Below, piece by piece: positions 31,391-43,103 of a DNA stretch of 64,000 nt. Numbering within the stretch: the stretch's first letter is position 1; every line of letters starts with the position of its first letter. This stretch comes from Hamiltosporidium tvaerminnensis. Taxonomy: Eukaryota > Microsporidia > Dubosqiidae. The position numbers and the translations under genes are program-made. The DNA lies in the NCBI GenBank assembly GCA_022605425.2, contig CM061247.1, positions 793,501 to 857,500 on the forward strand. The letters are read 5' to 3'. The notes beneath the pieces are model-generated. The model worked only from the letters and a program-made list of their open reading frames with translations, had not been told where the DNA came from and did not search any database.

Positions 31391-32757
31391 TTAAAAGACC
31401 TTCACATTTTAATAGTTGATTTCTTAAAATTTTCTTTATCTTTCTTTTCGGATAAAAGAATATTCGTTTATAAGTATCAAAACTACTGATATACTTGCTT
31501 ATGTCTATTTAAACTTCATTTTCATTTATCATTATTGATTTATTGGTCTTTGTATATCCGAATAAATGTGTTTTTGTTCATTTTAACTCTCACGACCGAA
31601 TATATCTTCTATTTCAACTTCTATGTGTTGTATCATAAGGATGCATAGAGAGATTACATAGACAGGCTTCGCCGTTTTTTCTGCATAGAGGCTATTCATT
31701 ATACGGATTCTATGAACAAAACCGACTTTTTATATTAATGGTTTACACATATTTTACCTTTCAATGTTTTCAATGTAAAAAATCCAGTCAAATAAAAACA
31801 AAAAATTCGTAATCATATGTGCATCTTATTTAATTTATTATTTAAAGTGCATTTATCATATCTGTTATACCAAACGCATCTTTTAATATTTATTATGGAT
31901 ACAACCATGGTACAAATAGGAATTATAAAAAATGCACTGAACGAGAATTTCGACTTCTATTCAATAACTGATTTTTATATTATTTGTATTTTTACAAGAA
32001 AAATGACCCGAATTCATTTAGTGGTAGAAAAATTTCATTCAAACTTTTTTAAAAAATGCTTAGCTGTCAATAATATTCCTTAGTTCTTTAAAAAATACAC
32101 GTTCTCCTGTCTTCTACAAGGTGCTTTTCATCAAATCAAATCTCTAAAATTTTATGCTTATTTTTTTTGCAGATGCAAATTGTGGGATAAGTTTTGATAA
32201 TAAACACGTTTTATGAATTCAGCGTCTTTAAATGTGTTATTGGATGCTTCCTGGTAATTTTGCAATGTTTATTTTCTCAAATTTTTTATTCTTCAAATTC
32301 GATCATATTTTTATTAATCAGAATTTAATTTTGTTTTTTACATGTATTTTAGTATAATTCTTAATTTTGCCGACTATAGTCTTTGAATTTATGTTTTTTA
32401 TATTTTAATGTCTAATAAGTGAAAAATGATACTTATACTTTGCAAAATAATCTTGTGAATAATTGTTTAGAGTTGAAAATTACAAGAGAAATGATTCTCT
32501 TTTACTTAATACTAGTTATCAACAGATTCGAATTTATTAAATACATGAAATATGATATGTAGCGTAATTAATTATTTTGAAGCAAACTATATATTCCGGT
32601 ATATTAAAAGAGTAAATATTAAAGTTTATATACAGAGATTATTTGTTAAAAAAAATTCAAACAATGATTTATATATAGAGAAAAAAAACTTAGAAACTTT
32701 AAAATTATAATATAACTTCTTGGCATTCATTTATTATAAGATCTTTAACAAATTTCT
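31391..32757. other. intergenic, no supported gene
   Basis: AT-rich. An 88-codon plus-strand frame at 31817-32083 starts with ATG but has no recognisable features and no family support, so I do not call it. Confidence 0.45.
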
Positions 32758-33525
32758 TTAACATTGATCTTGAATATGATAGTTCGTTTCATTTTTGTCT
32801 TTATACACTTTTTCCAAAATATAAGTAATGAAATCTGAAATAACACACACCTTGTCATTAATTTGAAAAGGTTCAAACGTTAAATATGTCACAGCTCCCT
32901 CAAAATCGTATTCTGAATCCTCCGTTCTACGTAATTTATAAATCGTGATATTCTTAAAATCAAGATTCTCTAAAATTACCATTTTGGTTTGGTTATCTCT
33001 TGAATCTTTGTTCAATTCCTTGTCAAACATTTTAGCTGCTGCATGAATTTCTTTTACGGGATGGTTTTTTATAAACATTAGGCCGAATTTGACCAAAAAA
33101 CCAAAATTTTGCAGGATTTTTGAAAACCTAGAAGCATCAAATTCAAACAATCTAAAAGATTTATTCGCACGATCAAGTGTTTCTTCAGTTATATTAAGGT
33201 CTATTTGCAAGGATTTGATTTTTTTACCGTTTCTTAAATTTTCCTTCTTATTCTTAATTTTTATAACATTATCTTTAGGATCGACAATCCAAACAATCTG
33301 TGCTCCTTTCACAATCCAAAAGAAAGCAATGTTTGTATTTATAATCTTAGATAAATGGTCCTGAAATCGCTCTGTTTCAGATACGTTTTTAACCTCATCT
33401 TCAAAATTATTAATAAGATTACCGGCTAAACAATATCCTATGATTATTATTATTAAAGCAAATAGAATCAATCCAAGTACAACTACTGCGGAAATTTTAA
33501 ACGCTTGTGTATCCCAAAATGACAT
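32758..33525 (-). CDS. FW-family single-TM protein, member 2
   Basis: 255 residues. It begins MSFWDTQAFKI, with a long hydrophobic segment at about 11-32 and then GYCLAGNLINNFEDEVKNVSETERF, the family juxtamembrane block. The middle keeps GFLVKFGLMFIKNHP and the end VCVISDFITYILEKVYK. It is closest to the members at 42321 and 49794 (shared IAFF...IVWIVDPKDN and FDASRFSKIL). It is the only family member on the minus strand here. The last few residues diverge, because sequence past the stop resembles the others' C-terminus in another frame, so a small frameshift probably shortened it. Membrane or secreted; function unknown. Confidence 0.85.
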   Translation of the reverse strand: MSFWDTQAFKISAVVVLGLILFALIIIIIGYCLAGNLINNFEDEVKNVSETERFQDHLSKIINTNIAFFWIVKGAQIVWIVDPKDNVIKIKNKKENLRNGKKIKSLQIDLNITEETLDRANKSFRLFEFDASRFSKILQNFGFLVKFGLMFIKNHPVKEIHAAAKMFDKELNKDSRDNQTKMVILENLDFKNITIYKLRRTEDSEYDFEGAVTYLTFEPFQINDKVCVISDFITYILEKVYKDKNETNYHIQDQC

Positions 33526-34399
33526 TGATTTAAGATATCGTTTTTTTTAAATAATTTTAATTTACAAAACATTTAATTTTATCTTAGATTAAAACATACT
33601 TACCAAAGAAGGAAATATTTCTATTGTTCTCCTTTATCAGTATGATAGGCTCAGATTTAGTAACATTCGAAAATGATAAAACAAATAAATAAATGAAGCT
33701 ATGTATAAATTATTTAAATAAGATAATATAGAAATAATCAATTCATAGGTCGTTTGTTTTTTTATTGAATGAATGTCTTTTTTATTTTTGTTGTGTAAAT
33801 TAATGAATTACTGACAAAAAAGTTCGAAAAATGATTTCCGATAAAAATCACAAAAATATAATCCCATATAACCACTAAAAATAATACATTGGTCAATTCT
33901 ATGATTTTTTTATTTGATTGCTTCAATTCCTCTGTGAGCAATTTTCTTATCGTTTGCTTTTTACCGATTTTTTTATTCCGAAAAACGCAAATTAAGAGAA
34001 AAACAATAAGTAAGAATTGAAATGAAAAAAAGGTATGTAAAATACCGTAATTAAAGATAAAAACAGTGTATGATATGAAATAAGCCTAAAACCATCCATT
34101 TTTAAGTCAAGATGAGGTGTTTAATCAGCATGATAGCTTTAATTGTGTTCATATAAAAATAATACTGCTTCCAGTCGCATTTCATTTAAAAGCTTGGAGT
34201 AAAATATTTTTCAACAATATTGCGAAGATTCTCCTACTAGATGCAAACCATTCGGGTTTTTACCATCATTTATTGCTATCGAAAGATTTCTTTAGTAGTA
34301 ATAAATAACAGAAATTAAGTTTAAATGAAGAGGGATGTGTATCGTTTATTATTTATACTAATTCCAAACATTTTCTATATATTTAAGCGATACGGTTGG
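33526..34399. other. intergenic, no gene seen
   Basis: Upstream region of the minus-strand FW gene. A short plus-strand frame at 34117-34308 has no support. Confidence 0.45.
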
Positions 34400-35180
34400 T
34401 CGAATAGCGGATTTAATAGATATTTTACCCCCCCAGCCACTAATTAATTCCTCGATCAGTACCTCGATAGGTTTATAGGGCCTTCTAGCCATTTCTTTAC
34501 TTTAGGGCTTTAAGAACATTTCTCATGTGTTGAATATCCATTGTTTTGGGCAGTATTAAATCAAATATGACTTCCAAATGCCTTCATAGGCATTTTGCTG
34601 TCACCTTGCTCTAAGTCTGATTATAGGTGAGCCTGGTTCATCTATATGAATCGATCTATCGTTTGGGAAGTATTTTCTCGGCTGGATTGCGAATTTGCGT
34701 ATAATTTTTGCCTGAACCTCGAAACTTTCCCTTGATTATAAGTGCTCTTCTATTCTTTTAGTAAAAAAATTGTTGTAATTACGCATATTTTTAATTTGTT
34801 GGTTACAAACTCCTTTTAATCTATCTGTTCGAAGGATACCTAGCGTAAGTCCTTTTACTAAATAAGATTTCCAAGCGCGTTTTCAATACGGACTGCCGAC
34901 ATTTTTTTTGTAATTGTATCTCTTACACCAAAAAAACATAAGATATAAATCTAGTCTATGCTTTCAGAAAGTCTAATTATTATAAAATGCCGTTGTTATC
35001 TGTTTAACACTATCACAAATCAACATATCCTACTCAATTTTCGCCTATAAATAGTTGAGACTCTTCTGCATCGCCTCATTACATTTTATAGAATTATAGT
35101 GAGAGAAATCTTGGTCTATTTTAGCGTGCTGTTCTATGAGGCTGGTTTAAACTACCCGCTTCTTTTTATGGTTTCCTAGG
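34400..35180 (-). pseudogene. coding relic of unidentified protein
   Basis: Less AT-rich than its surroundings. On the minus strand it gives long coherent stretches separated by few stops and frame changes. In order these are SLIEQHAKIDQDFSHYNSIK (near 35130-35070), SYLVKGLTLGILRTDRLKG (near 34860-34800), FEVQAKIIRKFAIQPRKYFP (near 34725-34660), DRSIHIDEPGSPIIRLRAR (near 34660-34600) and RRPYKPIEVLIEELISG (near 34490-34435). It does not match family R. It could be a decayed gene or another mobile element's protein; I do not recognise it. Confidence 0.55.
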
Positions 35181-35240
35181 AGCATTGTTTTTGCCATAAT
35201 ATGACAGAAAAATGTAAAGAAGCAAAACCACTTGCTCGCT

Positions 35241-36049
35241 AAACATTATTATTATCTGTTATTACTTCTTTAATTATGTTGCCATTATTTTTCGTATATA
35301 TCTTACCATTTTCGATGTATATATTATATTTCGGCTGTTCAATTTAAAAACTATTTCTTAAATTTCGTCTCATAGTAGATGTAATTTCTTTACATTTGAA
35401 GTAAATTTAAGCATTCTGATCTTATGATCATAATACATTTCATTTTGATGTAATTTTTTATCCGATAAAATATATTAATATTTTTTCTTTTCTAAAACAT
35501 AAATATAAACCAAAAGAGTGGAAACTCATTTTAAGAATATTTAGCTGATGAAATGATAAATTTAAATTTTAACCTGGTTTTGGAGTGAGTATAATAAGAA
35601 TTAATTATTATATTGTAAAATATATTTCGTATATACGTTATCTAACTATAAATTCTATTAAATGAGTTGCAATTTTGACTGTTTTGAACCATATACATTA
35701 GAAAAATAATTCAAGACAAAAAACAAAAAACTTTAGATTTTCTATGGTGATTTTTTAGAGCAAAATTATTTACCAGTTGTATTGGCTTTTTTCCCGGTAT
35801 TTATTATATTTACGTCTAAAATTCCATACCTTCGTATTTACCCCATGTAAAGAGTTCTATCTTCGAGTTTAAGTGTTACAGAATGTATATTTTATTCTAT
35901 TAGGTTTTATACTTACAGACCGAACGATACGAAACGTTTATTTTTTAAGCAGTCGGAACCATAACTTGGAATTAAAGATTATTTATATGTGATATGGCTA
36001 TTATTTTACCACAAAACCTATACATTTTTTCTAATCTTAGGTTCTCTAT
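35241..36049. other. intergenic, no gene seen
   Basis: AT-rich, no supported open frame or repeat. Confidence 0.45.
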
Positions 36050-36765
36050 TTAGAAAAATCACATATTTTTTAAACAGGGACAAAATTTTAGTGTTCCTAT
36101 GGCAAAAACACAGTTCTATTTTTAATATAAATAACTACTACTCCAAATTCTATCTATACCCTTACGATACCTACATCTCAAAGCGTTTATCTAAAAGATG
36201 TAGCGAACCCGATTAATCAGCAATCCAGTTGCCCGGAGTTCGTTGATGTCTGTTGCATAGAGTATGATAGTGGGTAAAAACCACCCTGGACACTCCCAAG
36301 ACTATGCAGCATTCCAATTTACCCTACACTTTCTAAACCCAATGAACTTCTAGCTAAAATCTATTTCAGCGACTTACATAGAGTTCACCTAGAAAAGTAA
36401 TGTTATAATCACAAACATACCCTACTGCTTGAATTTCGTTGTTTTGAATGGTTTTATTTCTATATATCCCAGGTTTTATGTCTTTTAACCCGAGTGTGCA
36501 AGGCCAATTTTCCAGGATTTCTATGGCATTTATCTTAAGTCATTTGCGGTCTCCGATCCAGTTATTGAAAGAACCACAAAATAAATTTGTAGAAAAATTT
36601 TGCAATTTCGTAGAATTTCTCATTCTCATACAAATTCCATGAAACAACCGAAATCTTAGTCAGGTTTTATTCTCAACAAAACTCTTAATAATGATCTTCA
36701 CACCAATTTTACATAAAATTACCAAGCAGTAAGTTTATATGTGATTATTCTTTCTCCACCATTTC
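36050..36765 (+). repeat. 0.7-kb interspersed repeat X, copy D (most diverged)
   Basis: Aligns with the copies at 50745, 59343 and 62950 across its length: AACTACTACTCC, TTGCCCGGAGTTCGTTGATG, AAGACTATGCAGCATTCC, TTTTAACCCGAGTGTGCAAG, GATCTTCACACCA, ending CTTTCTCCACC. TTTCTAATC occurs on both sides (near 36031 and 36766), a possible 9-base target duplication. No conserved protein frame. Confidence 0.75.
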
Positions 36766-37052
36766 TAATCAATGATTCTTGAATCTATCTTTTCAAAATG
36801 AAGAATACATTCAATAAATATAATAAAAGATCGATTTGAAATGAATCCAATATTGTTTTTTTGAAAAAAAAAATTTAGAAATATCATTCTAATTTTATCA
36901 ATTTTATTTTGCTATCATCCAGATAAAAAACTCTATTTACTTAAAGGAGAATCGCCTAAATTATTTATTTTTTTGGCAATTAATCCTTTACAAAAGATAA
37001 ATTAAATAGTTTTTTAGATTAAAATAATTTAAACGAAATGATCCTTTGGGTT

Positions 37053-37826
37053 ATGTTGTTTTGGAAAACGAAAGAATTTCGAATTGCTGCAATAGTTGTA
37101 TTTGGGATAACAACGGTTTGTTTAATAATAGGATGCATTGGATATTACAAAGCTGGGAATGCTATTAAAGACTTCGAGGAAGATTTTAAAAAAGTATCCG
37201 AAAAATTGCAATTTAAGAACAATGTTTTGGCGTTTGAAAATATAAGGTATGCAGTTTTCATGAATAGTATAAAATATAAATTTTTCATGATATGTGAAAT
37301 ACATAATAATAATATACCACTTACCAAACCTTTTGAAGAATATAATAGATCAAATATTTCAGAGCCTATTAAGGATTCGACGAAAAAATTCTTAACTAAA
37401 ATTCGAAAAGCATTTGAATCTTCAAATTTATTTTCATTTGATACCTCGGGTTTTTTAAAAGTGATTCCCAATCTAGGTTTCTTTGTCAGAATTGGCTTAT
37501 TAATCAGAAAAAAACATCCTTTCTTAGATGTGTATAAAGCCTTTAAATCGATTGGCAGTCTTTTGAATAATAGTTTGGGAAATGAAGGTCCTCTATTTAT
37601 TATTTTAAAAATTGTTGATGATAAAAGAGTCTTGCTGAATGAAAAGTATTTATACAGTGAAATTACAGGTATATTTTGTGTGAAAAAAATACTCGATTTC
37701 GACTCTTTGAAAATTAATGGTAAAAAATTTGTTTCATCAGATTTTATAATTTATATTGCCGAAAAGGTGCGAAAAGAATCGAAAGATATTATGGATGAAC
37801 TTAGAAACAATTACTTTGCGCCATGA
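37053..37826 (+). CDS. FW-family single-TM protein, member 3
   Basis: 257 residues from the family start MLFWKTKEFRI. An ATG five codons upstream (37038) is in frame, but the paralogues argue for 37053, which is preceded by GGGTT. A hydrophobic segment (about 11-31) is followed by GYYKAGNAIKDFEEDFKKVSE. It then has GFFVRIGLLIRKKHP in the middle and FVSSDFIIYIAEKVRKES at the C-terminus. It is closest to member 1 in the C-terminal third. The region between the juxtamembrane and middle blocks varies in length and sequence among members. Same inferred topology; function unknown. Confidence 0.85.
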   Translation: MLFWKTKEFRIAAIVVFGITTVCLIIGCIGYYKAGNAIKDFEEDFKKVSEKLQFKNNVLAFENIRYAVFMNSIKYKFFMICEIHNNNIPLTKPFEEYNRSNISEPIKDSTKKFLTKIRKAFESSNLFSFDTSGFLKVIPNLGFFVRIGLLIRKKHPFLDVYKAFKSIGSLLNNSLGNEGPLFIILKIVDDKRVLLNEKYLYSEITGIFCVKKILDFDSLKINGKKFVSSDFIIYIAEKVRKESKDIMDELRNNYFAP

Positions 37827-40800
37827 GACCATTTCTTTAAATATAGGTTAATTAAAATCGCTATATTTCTTCAATTTCTAGATAATTTATATTAATCTTT
37901 CTTTTTTATAACTTAGACTAACTTACGCAATTGTTTAGAAAAACCATGTTGGTTTTGATTCGAATTAAATTCTTTACGTAAAAAACAAAAGGGTTAATCT
38001 GCTATTAAATGCCTTAAATATGTAATTGGATTCAAAATGAGGAGATATATGGTGTCATACAAGACTTTTTGTTTTTTAAGGACATATTTTTTTTACTTAG
38101 ATATTAACTTCGCAAATGTCCTAATAGAATTTAATTAGAGCGAAAAAAAATTGATTTAAACCATTTAATCTTACGATATAAATTTGGAAATTATTTAGCC
38201 GCAGGATACATCGAAATACAGGGGCTTGGTTGTAAAATCAATTTTCCGCTCATTTAAGATTTCATTGGAAAAAAAAGATGTTTCATCTTTAGAAATTATA
38301 AAATTATAATTCTATGAACCTATGCGGTCATTTATAAAATCTAATTATAATCATAAATCACATTCGAATGCATAGCCTTATATGTATCAAATTAGCAAGT
38401 ATAATAGATCCGCGAAATGGTTCTGAGAGGAAATTTGAAAAAAAATTGATGGTGTGGTAAAGACAGGCATTTAACTTAAATCGGGGTAAGCATATTTAAA
38501 TATTAGTAAGATACAATAAATAAAATGAAATATCATGCTTCCTCAGTCAAAAAAATTGTAATCATGAGTATATTTTTCTTTTACACGAAAAATTTAAAAT
38601 CTCGATCATTTTTTTTAAATAATTCTTAATTCTTGTCCCCGAACCACTAATATAATTATCAGAATAAATCCTTCACATTATTTGTCGTATTTTATTCTTT
38701 CCCCCTGTTAAAAAATATAAGAAGGCTATAATAAAGGGCCATCGTCTCAGACTCCACCAAGTTTTTTGTTTTTTTAAATAATAATTCAAAAAATTCCCGT
38801 TTCAATTTGATTTTCACATTCTAAATGTTAAGTTTTAGAAGAAATTTTTGTTATTATTTTATTCTGCCCTTTTTCGTTCTTGAATATATTTTCCTGTTAA
38901 ATCGAATAAATAATGGTAAAAACATGTTAGAAAAAACCGTAAAAAGAATACATTTTCTAAACCTTTAACTTAATCTGTACTCATCTAATTTATGTTTTAT
39001 TTTCTTTATTTTTTTAGATTTTTTGATTAAAATACAAAAGTGTGTCATAATATATAATGGAAAAGAAAAAAAACAGTGTGCCGTAATTTTCGGGAAGGCA
39101 GCTAAGTTTGAAGTACATCTCCAACAAGGAGATCGTCTTCCTGCTCACCATTCCTCTGTTGTTGTAAAGTAAAGAATTGTTTTTAGAAAATTGTCTTTAT
39201 TTGTTTTGTTCATGATGGCACCCCTCCTTTTATTTTTAAAATATAAATATCATATTTTTGTGATATAAATAATATCACACAGTGAAAAAACAAGCATATA
39301 AAAAAACCGAGTAAAAGAAAGGTACATTAATATTCAGATTTTTTTATTCCTTTTATTTTGTGATTATTATTCTTAATTTTATTTTTTTGAATTCTTTTTT
39401 ATTTAATTTATTTAAATTTATTTTCGGTTTAAAAAGGTCTTATCTTATTTAAACTCTTTAATTTATCCCAAAATAATCATTTTCCCGCTTTCATAGTCTT
39501 TTTCCGCCAAAAAAACTATAAATACGAATAATTTGCCGGCCCAATCCTATTTAGTAGATGTGATAACCGGGTAAATTTTACTTTTAGCCATGGTAAAATT
39601 CAGCAAGAGGGGGACTAAATATACAATATACATTATTTAAGCAAACATTAATTTAAACTTGAATTAAAACGGAAACTAAAATTTCATATTAAGAAACTAG
39701 TATATACTATTATATCCATTTGCTAAATATGTTAAGGCAACAATACTTTCACGAGATTTGCGAGTGGTTTCAGCTTAAGTTAATAACTTAATTCACTGTT
39801 AAGTATACGCTTGGTGTTTTGTTTTTAAAAACTTTTACCACGATTAAAATTTTAATATTCTGGCACAAACTATTTACGACATTTACAACTTTTAAAAATG
39901 AATCAAAACATTTTCCCCAATGAACCCATACAAACTGTCTAGTGTAGTGCCTTACAAAAAATACCCATTAAGATTTATATTTGACTGTAACTTATGTAAC
40001 TATCGTAGTAAATATAATATTACGAAAAATGTAAATTCGGATTTTTTTAAATATAAAAACAGAGAATAAATGTATGAAATTCCAAAATCAACCTCTAGTA
40101 AATATATTAGACAAAGAAATAACAAAACATTTAAAATACTTGTCAAATTAAAAAATTAATCCAAGAACTTGCAGCAAGTCATAAAACAAAGATCGTTTTT
40201 ACAATAAAAATTCGCCCTGAAAAAAACAGGCAGAAAAACAATGCCACAAATGCTTAAGTTCTAAGGAGAGTTTTAACTATTAGGATCATTTTGATTACCG
40301 ATGGGCTTCCTCAACTTGCTTGATTTTTTAAGATATTTTTCAGCGGTAATAATTATCTGCTATGAAGCTGACAACCTAACCAATCAAAAGAAATTTGTCC
40401 ATTGAACGCCCATAACATGGTATATCTATGATTCATCGTTGGATTGTGTTCCATTCGTAGAGAAGGTGCGAGCTATTAAATAAATAAATAATTATCTGCT
40501 GGAATGAAACATAACTTACTCCTAAATTTAGATATTTTTTAAAAAATTATCACGATGATTATTGTTTTAAGAGATATCCAAAGTTATATACATTCTAAAA
40601 TAACTTATGTCAATAAAATATCTATTATTTTAGCTTTTATATTTTTAGAAATATTATTCAGTGCAAATCACATGCGTAAAATTTTCTCTAAAAGAATTTA
40701 TGACGAACGAATTGATATCAATATGTTAATGAATATTAATGTTCTGACACCTTTTAATTTGAAATTATATAATAAATAGCACAGAAGAAGCATTAAAACC

Positions 40801-42320
40801 TTTTATTTTGTTCTAATAGCGAATTTTTTTGTAGAAAAATGTATACGCAAGTCGGTATATAGAATGCAATGGGGCAGGCTAGATACAAGAATTGCCTATA
40901 AACTCCGCATATAAATAATTAAAAATAATTGTAAGTTCAAAAAAAAATTGGGTAAATCTTAAATGTTAATAAATATACTGCGATCAAAGTATCACTGCAA
41001 GATTTATAAAAGTTCACAGAAAAAGAAACGACTTTAATTAGAAGTTTATAACTTAAATAGAAAAGCAAGAATATTTTATATGAAGAAGTCTGAATTGAAT
41101 GACCATTTTGCAAAAAAATGTTGGCAAAAGTACAAGAATTAAAAATGCTCAATAATTTATTTTTTTTTTCGCATTTAAAAAAAATTAATCTATAATTTTA
41201 GTAATATTAGATTGACTGAAACATTTTTTTTGAATTTAAGAGTTCTTTCTCATTTAATTACACACATGATTCTGATTTAAATTTTTAACAAAAGCATCTT
41301 TATATTTAATTTATTCACAGAAATAGTTTTAGGATGTTTTTATATGAAATTTCAAAGGAATTGTGTGTTTTTGTATTTATTTCTAAGATAATAAAGAAAA
41401 AAATGCAATTTTTTGTGCAAATCTATCTAAAACACAAATCAATACTAAAAAAATCTTAAGCCGTTTGAAGTCCTTTTCGTAAATAGTCTGAAATTTAAAA
41501 TATGACTTATAACTTGAATTTCGCCATAGCGGCGATAGACGGTTTTGCCACTGTAGCTTATTTATGTGAGAATTGATTTTAATGTGTTTATGTTTATACT
41601 ACAAAGGTATACAATGCGCACTTTTTGAACTAAAAGTATTCAGTTCATAAAGTTTTAACCTTCTGCGCCTAGAATGTGAAAGATGATTATTTGACAAAAT
41701 TATGAAATAAATGATGTAGAATATGAACTTTATTTTGTTTTAAACTGATAAGATTGAAGCGAAATATTTGTCAGCAACAATATAAATAATCAAGATAGTT
41801 ATGATAGTGACACAATAAATGCGAAAAAATGAAGTATTCGACTAAGTGGATACATTTTTAAAAACCAAGACGTTTATATGTAGACAACAATTAATGGATT
41901 GATATTACTGACATTGCACTTGATTTTTCTTTTTATTTATAACACAATTGTGGTTAATGTGGCAGCGTGTTGCCTAGATAGGTATAAGAGTACCTCTCTA
42001 GATTCCAAAGGACTAAAAATTTTGCTTTGTTAAGCTTTATGAATGTTCCTATATAATTGTAAAGTCATTCATAGCCAAATAAAGGAGTAGATGATTTTTT
42101 TTTAAATATTGTTCTTTTGTAAAAATATTATAATGTTACTATTATAATTCGATTATCTACCTTATCGTTTTTGTATATTAAAAACTTCACCTTTATCTTA
42201 AATATAAATTAGGAAAGTGGTAACAATATTCCTTTTTTTGCTAATCAATTTTTAATCAACGATAAAATTGAAAAATAATTTCTGATAAAAATCATTTAAA
42301 GCAAATCATTTACATTATTT
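37827..42320. other. long gene-poor interval
   Basis: About 4.5 kb without a supported gene. It holds a repeat shared with 62685 (at 38695) and a GC-richer short open frame ending at 39171 without an ATG. A 74-codon ATG frame at 40555-40779 has one hydrophobic stretch and no other support. Short segments near 40850-40920 resemble 45020-45080, hinting at another decayed repeat. Confidence 0.4.
38695..38905. repeat. interspersed repeat Z, copy 1
   Basis: Shares ordered blocks with 62685-62915: AAGGCTATAATAAAGGGCCATC versus AAAGCTGTGATAAGAGCCATC, CCGTTTCAATTTGATT, TATTTTATTCTG and CTTGTTAAA-like ends. The second copy lies just upstream of an LRR-like gene, so this may mark the place of a lost gene. 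Confidence 0.5.
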
Positions 42321-43103
42321 ATGTCATTTTGGAGAACAAAAACATTTCGAATTTCAACGATTATTGTTTTGGGATTGATAATTGTTGGTTTACTAATAGG
42401 AGGCATCGGATACTATAAAGCTACTAATGCTATTAAAGATTCTGAAAGAGATTTTAAAAATGTTTCTAAAACAGAGCAATTTAAGAATCATCTCTCAAAA
42501 GTTAAAAACGCAAATATTGCATTCTTTTTGATTTTGGAAGGCTTCAAAATTTTTTGGATTGTTGATCCCAAAGACAATATTATAAAAATATTCAAAAAAA
42601 ATGAAGCGCAGGGAACAGATAAAACTCCCAAACAATTTCAAATTAATTATAGTATGGATTTGCAAAAGATCGAACGTGCAAGTAATTTTCTGGATCTATT
42701 TTCATTCGAATAATCTGGATTTACTAAAATTCTACCAAATCTTGGTTTTTTAGCTAAAATAGGCTTAAAGTTTAAAAGAAAACATTCTATAAAAGATATT
42801 TATAATGCAGTTAAAATTTTTGACAATGAATTAAATAGACAGCTAAATTTCAAACAACGTACATTTTTGGTTTTAGAAATTATTGATGTCAAAAATATTA
42901 TAGTATATAAATTACATATGAAGCATGGAGAAAATACATTTCTTGGTGTTTCAACCTCTTTAACATTCGAATCTTTAAAAATAAATGATGAAGTATACTA
43001 TGTCTCGGATTTTATTACTTATATTGCAGAAAAGGTATATAAGGAGGCAACAACTGATGCTATTTTGAATGAATTTAAAAAAATATTCAATATAAATGCA
43101 TAA
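42321..43103 (+). pseudogene. FW-family member 4, interrupted by one in-frame TAA
   Basis: The frame is otherwise complete at 261 triplets, the family length. It starts MSFWRTKTFRI with a hydrophobic segment, then GYYKATNAIKDSERDFKNVSK. The stop at 42711-42713 sits where member 5 has Pro in FVFEPSDFTKI. After it the same frame continues through GFLAKIGLKFKRKH and VSDFITYIAEKVYKE to 43103 without further damage. One clean nonsense change with no other decay means very recent inactivation, readthrough, or a sequencing error. It is closest to member 5 (shared IAFFLILEGFKIFWIV). Confidence 0.85.

Noticed and set aside
31817-32083. 88-codon ATG frame
   Set aside because: No domain, no paralogue, composition as expected from AT-rich sequence.
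40555-40779. 74-codon ATG frame with a hydrophobic stretch
   Set aside because: Too short and featureless to separate from chance in AT-rich DNA; could be revisited with RNA data.
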